From the NCBI GenBank assembly GCA_963678705.1, contig CAVMBN010000167.1:1-64000 (forward strand): 64,000 bases of DNA, read 5' to 3'. This stretch comes from Panorpa germanica (lineage: Eukaryota; Arthropoda; Insecta; Mecoptera; Panorpidae). The notes beneath the pieces are model-generated. The model was not told the origin of the DNA, searched no databases, and saw only the letters and a list, made by a program, of their open reading frames with translations. A program made the position numbers and the translations under genes. Shown here piece after piece: positions 58,451 through 64,000 of this stretch. Position 1 is the stretch's first letter. Every line of letters starts with the position of its first letter.

Positions 58451-60042
58451 TTTTTGCTCATAACTCGAAAACGCTTTAATAGCAATGTGAACTATAGGGC
58501 TAAATCTATGTAAGGAGGCGGTATTCGTACATGTCTAGTACATTGTTTTTTTGTAGCTATTAGATTTTACAAGTAACCGCGATTTTTTTAAAATATTTTG
58601 TGATTCTCAGTCAATTTTATATAGAGAATGTTCAAAATAGCGTAAATCGCAATATTTTTTCTTAATTCGTCGTTTTAGCACTATTTCAACTTTCTGTGAT
58701 AAAAACTGTAAAATGTATGGGATTTTCATCAAATTTTTTTTGGATTTTTGCTCATAACTCGAATACGCTTCAATAGCAATGTGAACTGAAGGCCTAAATC
58801 TATGTAAGGAGACGGTATTTGCACATGTCTAGTACATTGTTTTTTTGTTGCTATAAGATTTCACAAGTAACAGCGATTTTTTGTTAAATATTTTCTGATT
58901 CTCAGTCATTTTTATATGGAGAATGTTTAAAATAGCGTAAATCGCATTATTTTTTCTCAATTCGTCGTTTTAGTACTATTTAAACTTTCTGTGATAAAAA
59001 CTGTAAAAGTTATGGGATTTTCATTAAATTTTTTTTTTGGTTTTTGCTCATAACTCGAATACGCTTCAATAGCAATGTGAACTATAAGCCTAAATCTATG
59101 TATGAAGGCGGTATTCGCACATGTCTAACACATTGTTTTTTTGTAGCTATAAGATTTCACAAGTAACAGCGATTTTTTTAAAAATATTTTCTGATTCTCA
59201 GTCAATTTTATATGAAGAATGTTCAAAATAGCGTAAATCGCATTATTTTTTCTCAATTCGTCGTTTTAGCACTATTTCAACTTTCTGTGACAAAAACTGT
59301 AAAAGTTATGGGATTTTCACTAAATTTTTTTTGGATTTTTGCTCATTACTCGAATACCCTTCAATAGCAATGTGAACTATTAACCTAAATCTATGTAAGG
59401 AGGCGGTATTCGCACATGTCTAACACATTGTTTTTTTGTAGCTATAAGATTTCACAAGTAACAACGATTTTTTTTTAAATATTTTCTGATTCTCAGTCAA
59501 GTTTATATGGAGAATGTTCAAAATAGCGTAAATCGCATTATTTTTTCTCAGTTCTTCGTTTTAGCACTATTTCAACTTTCTGGTATAAAAACTGTAAAAG
59601 TTATGGGATTTTCTTCAAATTTTTTTTGGATTTTTGCTCATAACTCGAATACGCTTCAATAGCAATGTGAAATATAGGCCTAAATCTATGTAAAGAGGCA
59701 TTATTCGCACATGTCTAACACATTGTTTTTTTGTAGATATAAGATTTCACAAGTAACAGCGATTTTTTTTAAAAATATTTTCTTATTCTCAGACAATTTT
59801 ATATGGAGAATGTTCAAAATAGCGTAAATTGCATTATTTTTTCTCAATTCGTCGTTTTAGCACTATTTCAACTTTCTGTGATAAAAACTGTAAAAGTTAT
59901 GGGATTTTCATCAAATTTTTTTTGGATTTTTGCTCATAACTTGAATACGCTTCAATAGCAATGTGAACTATAGGCCTAAATCTATGTAAGGAGATGGTAT
60001 TCGCACATGTCTAGTACATTGTTTTTTTGTAGCTATAAGATT

Positions 60043-60077
60043 TCATTCGTTGTTGGATAGTCAAAGTATTCAGTTCA
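60043..60077 (+). promoter_or_regulatory. Jockey internal Pol II promoter (Inr and DPE)
   Basis: The 5' edge reads TCATTCG, matching the insect initiator TCAKTY with A at 60045 as +1. At +28 to +33 is AGTTCA, five of six matches to the DPE RGWYVT. A downstream promoter lets a LINE transcribe from its own first base. The Inr sits at the satellite junction, implying that this copy is not 5'-truncated. Confidence 0.6.
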
Positions 60078-60252
60078 GTTTATAAAGTCATTCTTCATAT
60101 TTAATATAATATTAATTGTATTATTTATAAGTTGATAGTTATAGTGCCAGTAACATTGATGTAATGTAATATGAATATTCTTCTTTCTACACGGGTTTCG
60201 TTTGAAATAAATAAATATTAGAGGTAGCGACAAGACTTCTTCCAAGGGGAGG

Positions 60253-60810
60253 ATGATGCGTTCCCCGCCTACTACGCATACCAACCAGCAGCATTCTGGC
60301 CCAGTTCAAAGATGCATAGAACCAGAAATAAATATAGAAAATATAGAAAATGCAGAGGCAAAAAAATGGCAACTAGCATGGGAAGAAGAGAGGAAACAAA
60401 GATCCATACTTGAGGAAACTGTGAAAGAATTAAAGCAGCAAGTATGGGAACTACAAGATATAGCTCAAGGAATTAAACCATCGCACAAGGCTGGAAATAA
60501 TTCAGTGAGAAATGAAGAAGTTGAACAATATGGAACAGATGAAGATGAAGTAATTCGGGAGACCGACTGGATCTTCAAGAGAAAATCAAAGAAGCGAAAA
60601 GCAATCGCATCACCAGACGACATCACACCAGAAAAAGAGGTATACTCAAGAAAATTAGAGGACGTAAACAAAACTGAAAATACCAAACAAAAACAAAATA
60701 ATAGTAACCGTCCTCCACCTATAAATGTAGCGGGGGGTAGAGGAGTACAAAACATTGTTTCAGATAATAAAAAGAAGTACAGAACAAGAATGCAAAGTCT
60801 TGTACAGTAA
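60253..60810 (+). pseudogene. Jockey ORF1 (gag-like), N-terminal part
   Basis: 185 codons beginning MMRSPPTTHTNQQHSG. An amphipathic coiled-coil-like stretch (EERKQRSILEETVKELKQQV, ~56-76) precedes a basic and acidic linker (FKRKSKKRKA ~108-117) and a proline/asparagine-rich part. The frame ends at TAA 60808-60810, while the zinc-knuckle text continues in the +1 frame, so a frameshift lies near 60770. The region between the linker and the knuckle is shorter than in typical Jockey gag, and only one of the usual three knuckles is present. Confidence 0.65.
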
Positions 60811-61192
60811 GTAGAAAGACGACTCCCATATGCATCAACTGTAAAGGAGATCATCCAGCTAGCTACAGAGGGTGTGTAGTAGCCATGGAACTTCAAACAG
60901 AAGGGACAATATTACAAAGCAGAAGAAGCAAGTACAAGTACAACGAAGGTATACACAGGAAAAGGAGATTCAACCTGCAAATATACAAGCAAGTAGCGCA
61001 AGCAGCGAAGCGCCTAAAACATACAGCCAGATTGCCAGCGGTAGAGAAGAAAAAAGAACAATAGAAGGAATGCTAAATCAAATTCTTAACAATATGAACG
61101 AGCAGCAAAATGTAAACAAACAAATCTTTGAGAAAATACAAAAACTAGAAACTGGTTTGATAATAATGCGACAAAGAAACAGAAATGAATAA
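60811..61192 (+). pseudogene. Jockey ORF1 zinc knuckle and C-terminus (frame-broken)
   Basis: CINCKGDHPASYRGC (60831-60875) is the last CCHC-type knuckle of Jockey gag and binds RNA. A second frame change follows, and the C-terminus is read from 60872: SEAPKTYSQIAS and a heptad-like tail (EGMLNQILNNMNEQQNVNKQ, FEKIQKLETGL). It ends at TAA 61190-61192, overlapping the ORF2 start by eight bases (ATGAATAA). This overlap suggests that ORF2 was translated by reinitiation. Confidence 0.7.
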
Positions 61193-62060
61193 CGTAATTA
61201 CAATAGCTGCCTGGAATGCCAACGGATTGCAAGGACGCATTCACGAATTAGAACTATTTATGCATCTTAAAAAAGTTGATATATGCCTTGTGTCCGAAAC
61301 ACATTTCACACGGGAGTCGTATATCAAGCTCAATAATTATCGCATTTACAAATCAAATCATCCAGCAAATAAAGCGAGGGGAGGAACAGCTATAATTATT
61401 CACGAAAGAGTAAAACACAATGCAGAAGTAAACATTGAAATAGAAGAAATGCAAGTTACAACAATTTCAATGAAAATACAAAACAAAGCATTCAAAATTG
61501 CAGCCATATATTGTCCACCACGATATAATCTTAAAAAACAAGACTATTTAAATCTCTTTAAAACTCTAGGCAACAAATTTATCATTGGAGGAGATCTCAA
61601 CGCCAAAAACACTTTCTGGGGCTCTCGCTTAACCACGGCCAAAGGAAAGGAGCTCTATCAGGCAGGTTGCGATTATAAGTGTGAGTTCCTATCCACGGGA
61701 ATGCCAACGTACTGGCCAACAGATAATGAAAAAATTCCAGATCTCATTGATTTCTATATAACAAAAGGGCTCTCAAGAAACTACATGCACATAGTTAGTG
61801 ATGAAACAATATCATCGGATCACACACCGATCATATTCACCATTAGTAGTTCAATAATATTGAAAAGTACTCCACCAAGTCTCATTAACCATAAAATAGA
61901 CTGGGAAGGATACCGTAAAGATATCGAACAAGATATAAATTTACAAATACCGCTGAAAACACCTAAAGAACTGGAAGACGATGTTGACATTTTAGTAAAA
62001 GCAATTCAAAATGCGGCATGGCGAAATTCTCCAAAAATAAAAGTAAAAGAAATTTTAATA
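61185..62060 (+). pseudogene. Jockey ORF2, APE endonuclease domain
   Basis: From ATG 61185: IAAWNANGL (Asn11), DICLVSETHF (Glu38), ARGGTAIII, AAIYCPPRYN, IGGDLNAKNTFWGS (catalytic Asp/Asn) and SSDHTPIIF (terminal Ser-Asp-His). This is the complete set of APE-type nicking endonuclease motifs, with Jockey-type SETHFT. The domain appears undamaged. The frame stays open to 62159, but similarity to Jockey leaves it around AAWRNSPK (~62035), where a frameshift moves the true text to another frame. Confidence 0.85.
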
Positions 62061-63064
62061 TCAATTTTCCAAAAGAGGTTAGAGTACTTGTCAACAAAAA
62101 AAGAAAAGCTAGAAAGAAATGGCAAATTACTAGAGCACCCCAGGACAAAACCATTCTAAATACATTAGCTAATAGTTTAAAAGAACTGCTGAAAGAAATA
62201 AAGAATGAAAACTTTGCTTGGTACCTGAGGAAGCTCTCTGCAGACAAGGAAACGGACTACTCATTATGGAAAGCAGCGAAAGCACTGAAGAGGCCGAAAA
62301 ACCAGAACCCACCCATCAAAACAGAAGACGGATCATGGATGGTCAAGAACAAGCAAAAAGCAGACCTATTCGCTGAATATTTAGAGAAAACATTTAAGCC
62401 ATATCCTCGACAGACTACCGAAGAAGACATCGCTTGCACTGCAAAAAGAGACAACCTCAAAATTCTTCCAGTAACTCTCAAAGAACTAAAACACATAATT
62501 AAGACCGATTTGAATGCCAAAAAAGCCCCGGGATTTGACCTTATAACGGGTAAGGTAATTAAAGAATTACCGGATATAGCACTGAGAAAACTCCTACATC
62601 ATTTTAATGCAGCTATCAGACTACTATACGTCCCTAGCCAATGGAAAGTAGCTGAAGTGATAATGTTACTTAAACCAGGTAAACCACCAAATGAAGTCAC
62701 GAGCTACCGGCCAATTTCACTACTGCCAGTTATTTCTAAAATATTTGAAAAACTACTCCTGAAAAGGTTGAAGCCAATAATAGATGAAAGAAGGCTAATT
62801 CCTGATCATCAATTCGGGTTTAGAAATAAACACACGACAATAGAACAGGTACATCGAATAACTAATATCATCGAAAAAGCACTTGAAACGCAACAAATAT
62901 GTTCCAGCGTCTTTCTGGATGTGGCACAGGCGTTTGATAAAGTATGGCAAGTTGAATGGTACCTCATTCTCAAATCCTATCTAAAAGGTAGACATTTTAG
63001 AGTTAAAATAGAAGATGAGTACTCTGATATGAAGCAAATAAAAGCAGGAGTGCCCCAGGGGTAG
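62018..63064 (+). pseudogene. Jockey ORF2, reverse-transcriptase fingers and palm
   Basis: After the frameshift the linker reads NKKRKARKKWQITRAPQDK, then RT blocks: KKAPGFDLITGKVIKELP, the motif-2 text SYRPISLLPVISKIFEKLL, DHQFGFRNKHTTIEQ, FLDVAQAFDKVW (motif A Asp) and KAGVPQG (motif B). The TAG at 63062-63064 follows because a small frame change destroys the usual GSVLGP. Normal Jockey RT text between motifs A and B appears shortened after VEWYLILKSYL. The RT would use the nicked target as primer; this copy is inactive. Confidence 0.85.
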
Positions 63065-63817
63065 CGACCTTGGACAGTTTTGTATTAATTATATACAAGG
63101 GATATTCCACAACCTGAGAATGCCACAATAGCTACCTTCGCAGATGACACTGCAATAATGGTTACTGGGAAAAAAGAAGAAGAAGTGAATAGTAAACTGC
63201 AGCAATCGCTTAATGAGGTTTATAAGTGGACAAAGAAATGGCGAATTAAGCTGAACGAAGCCAAATCAACGCACATAAATTTTACAAACAGGAAAACTAT
63301 TCCTTTCGCAGTTACCCTCAACTCTCAAACAATACCTTACTCCAACACAGCGAAATACCTAGGTATGACACTAGATGCGAAGCTCAAGTGAAAGGAGCAT
63401 GTCAAAATAAAAAGTGAGCAGCTAAATATTAAACTCAGAAAAATGCATTGGTTAATGGGAAGGCACTCACAGCTGACCGTGCATATCAAGCTGGTATTAT
63501 ACAACCAAATACTGAAACCCATTTGGACCTATGGTATACAACTGTGGGGTTGTACCAAGAAAACCAATTTAAAGAAAATACAAACGATTCAAAATAAAGT
63601 AATGCGTAGTATTACAGATGCGCCATGGCACATCAGAAATAAAAATCTACATCGTGACTTAAAGATGCCTACCGTAGACGATGAAATCAAGAAGGCAGCG
63701 AGTAGACATTTGCTACGTCTACAAGACCACCACAACAATGAAATATTGCAGTTACTCGATACGAGAACAGATCTGCGTAGATTAAAGAGGACCAAGCCTC
63801 AAGACCTGACCCTGTGA
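63065..63817 (+). pseudogene. Jockey ORF2, RT catalytic core to C-terminus
   Basis: In the resumed frame VLY is followed by TAA (63086-63088), then LYTRDIP and TFADDTAIM (FADD at 63137-63148, the catalytic Asp pair). WTKKWRIKLNEAKSTHINF, then YLGMTLDAKLK and a second stop, TGA (63389-63391), probably a lost Trp codon. The thumb and C-terminal part follow: LKPIWTYGIQLWG, KIQTIQNKVMRSITDAPW, HLLRLQDHHN, ending at TGA 63815-63817. All are standard for Jockey ORF2. Confidence 0.8.
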
Positions 63818-63980
63818 TATCTACCACTGTACCACACAATAAGAAGTGTGTAATATAAATCTTTCGGAACTAGTCAGTGGATTGGATCTGGAATACGTAT
63901 TGTACTTATTATATATAAAAATTGCTAGATAAGCAAATTTGCTTAGTTGTAATTACCTTGTAAAATAAAAAAAAAAAAAA
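63818..63980 (+). other. Jockey 3' UTR and poly(A) tail
   Basis: About 145 bases without coding text, then GTAAAATAAAA and an A14 run. The tail joins satellite sequence directly at 63981. Confidence 0.85.
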
Positions 63981-64000
63981 TTTATATGGGGAATGTTCAA
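63981..64000. repeat. Satellite array 2 resumes
   Basis: TTTATATGGGGAATGTTCAA is the monomer block seen at 47103 and 49177 with the rare GGGG variant, so the array continues past the window. Confidence 0.9.

Larger units (their letters stand above)
43955..60044. repeat. Satellite array 2: ~295-bp monomers
   Basis: About 54 head-to-tail monomers, e.g. GCTCATAACTCGAATACG at ~43985, 44280 and 44575. Conserved blocks are ATAGGCCTAAATCTATG, GAGGCGGTATTCGCACATG, TTTTTTTGTAGCTATAAG, CAATTCGTCGTTTTAGCAC and CTTTCTGTGATAAAAACTG, separated by T-runs. Frames of 60-100 codons on either strand recur in register with the monomer and are chance products of the repeat. It shares no visible sequence with array 1. 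I cannot name the satellite family. Confidence 0.97.
60045..63980 (+). mobile_element. Jockey-clade LINE inserted in array 2, near full length but broken
   Basis: The element interrupts a satellite monomer after AGATTTCA and ends in an A-rich tail, after which satellite sequence resumes (TTTATATGGGG). It has a ~208-bp 5' leader, ORF1 (gag-like), ORF2 (endonuclease and RT), a ~160-bp 3' UTR with AATAAAA and an A14 tail. At 3936 bp it is close to full length. No target-site duplication is visible; about 47 bp of the monomer are missing between the flanks, so insertion came with a small deletion. ORFs are interrupted by frameshifts and two stops, so it is not active. Confidence 0.9.

Overview
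The window is eukaryotic, AT-rich and dominated by repeats. The DNA evidence points to an insect: a Jockey-clade LINE, an R1-like endonuclease fragment, Tc1/mariner-type (DDE_3) remnants, a Helitron with an insect-style MPR-start Rep N-terminus, GT-AG introns and TCAKTY/DPE-type promoter elements. Nothing here fixes the order; hymenopteran or hemipteran would both fit. There are no bacterial-type operons.

Layout. (1) 1-26794: a satellite array of 25 units. A monomers are ~1.17 kb. B monomers are ~0.99 kb and lack a ~179-bp internal block. Diagnostic variants order these into a nine-monomer higher-order repeat (A1-A2-B-A3-B'-A2-B-A3-B'', ~9.84 kb) that is present about twice, once with a 368-bp deletion and once with an extra 3340-bp three-monomer duplication. 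The A monomers carry a minus-strand relic of a LINE reverse transcriptase, and all monomers end in a cluster of palindromes. (2) 27158-29020: a complete-looking but internally deleted Helitron (A|TC...CTAG|T) that joins the Rep N-terminus to the helicase C-terminus. (3) 29021-35270: tRNA-like SINE heads, an unprocessed pseudogene of the TMEM201/Ima1 family with introns, three in-frame stops and a frameshift, then broken mariner, Jockey and other LINE pieces. (4) 35277-39117, minus strand: a four-exon gene that appears intact (~838 aa), with two zinc-finger-like motifs, a tyrosine-recombinase catalytic domain and a C-terminal Myb/SANT-like domain. Intron 1 contains a recent 451-bp tandem duplication that copies part of exon 2 and a tRNA-like element. 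(5) 39761-42110: a mariner-like remnant, an R1-like endonuclease fragment and a dispersed repeat shared with 32.2-32.6 kb. (6) 42661-43754: a 5' LTR, a tRNA-Pro-like primer-binding site, a leader and the first codons of a gag gene, cut off by a 200-N gap. (7) 43955-64000: a second, unrelated satellite with ~295-bp monomers (about 54 copies) and several layers of segmental duplication. A near full-length Jockey element (60045-63980) has inserted into it, keeping its 5' promoter but with several frame breaks.

The most interesting locus is the tyrosine-recombinase gene. Most canonical catalytic residues are in place and four exons splice in phase, while almost everything around it is decayed. 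The other strong signals are the nested architecture of the first satellite and the recognisable TMEM201-family pseudogene. All gene calls rest on reading translations by eye; no database search was possible.
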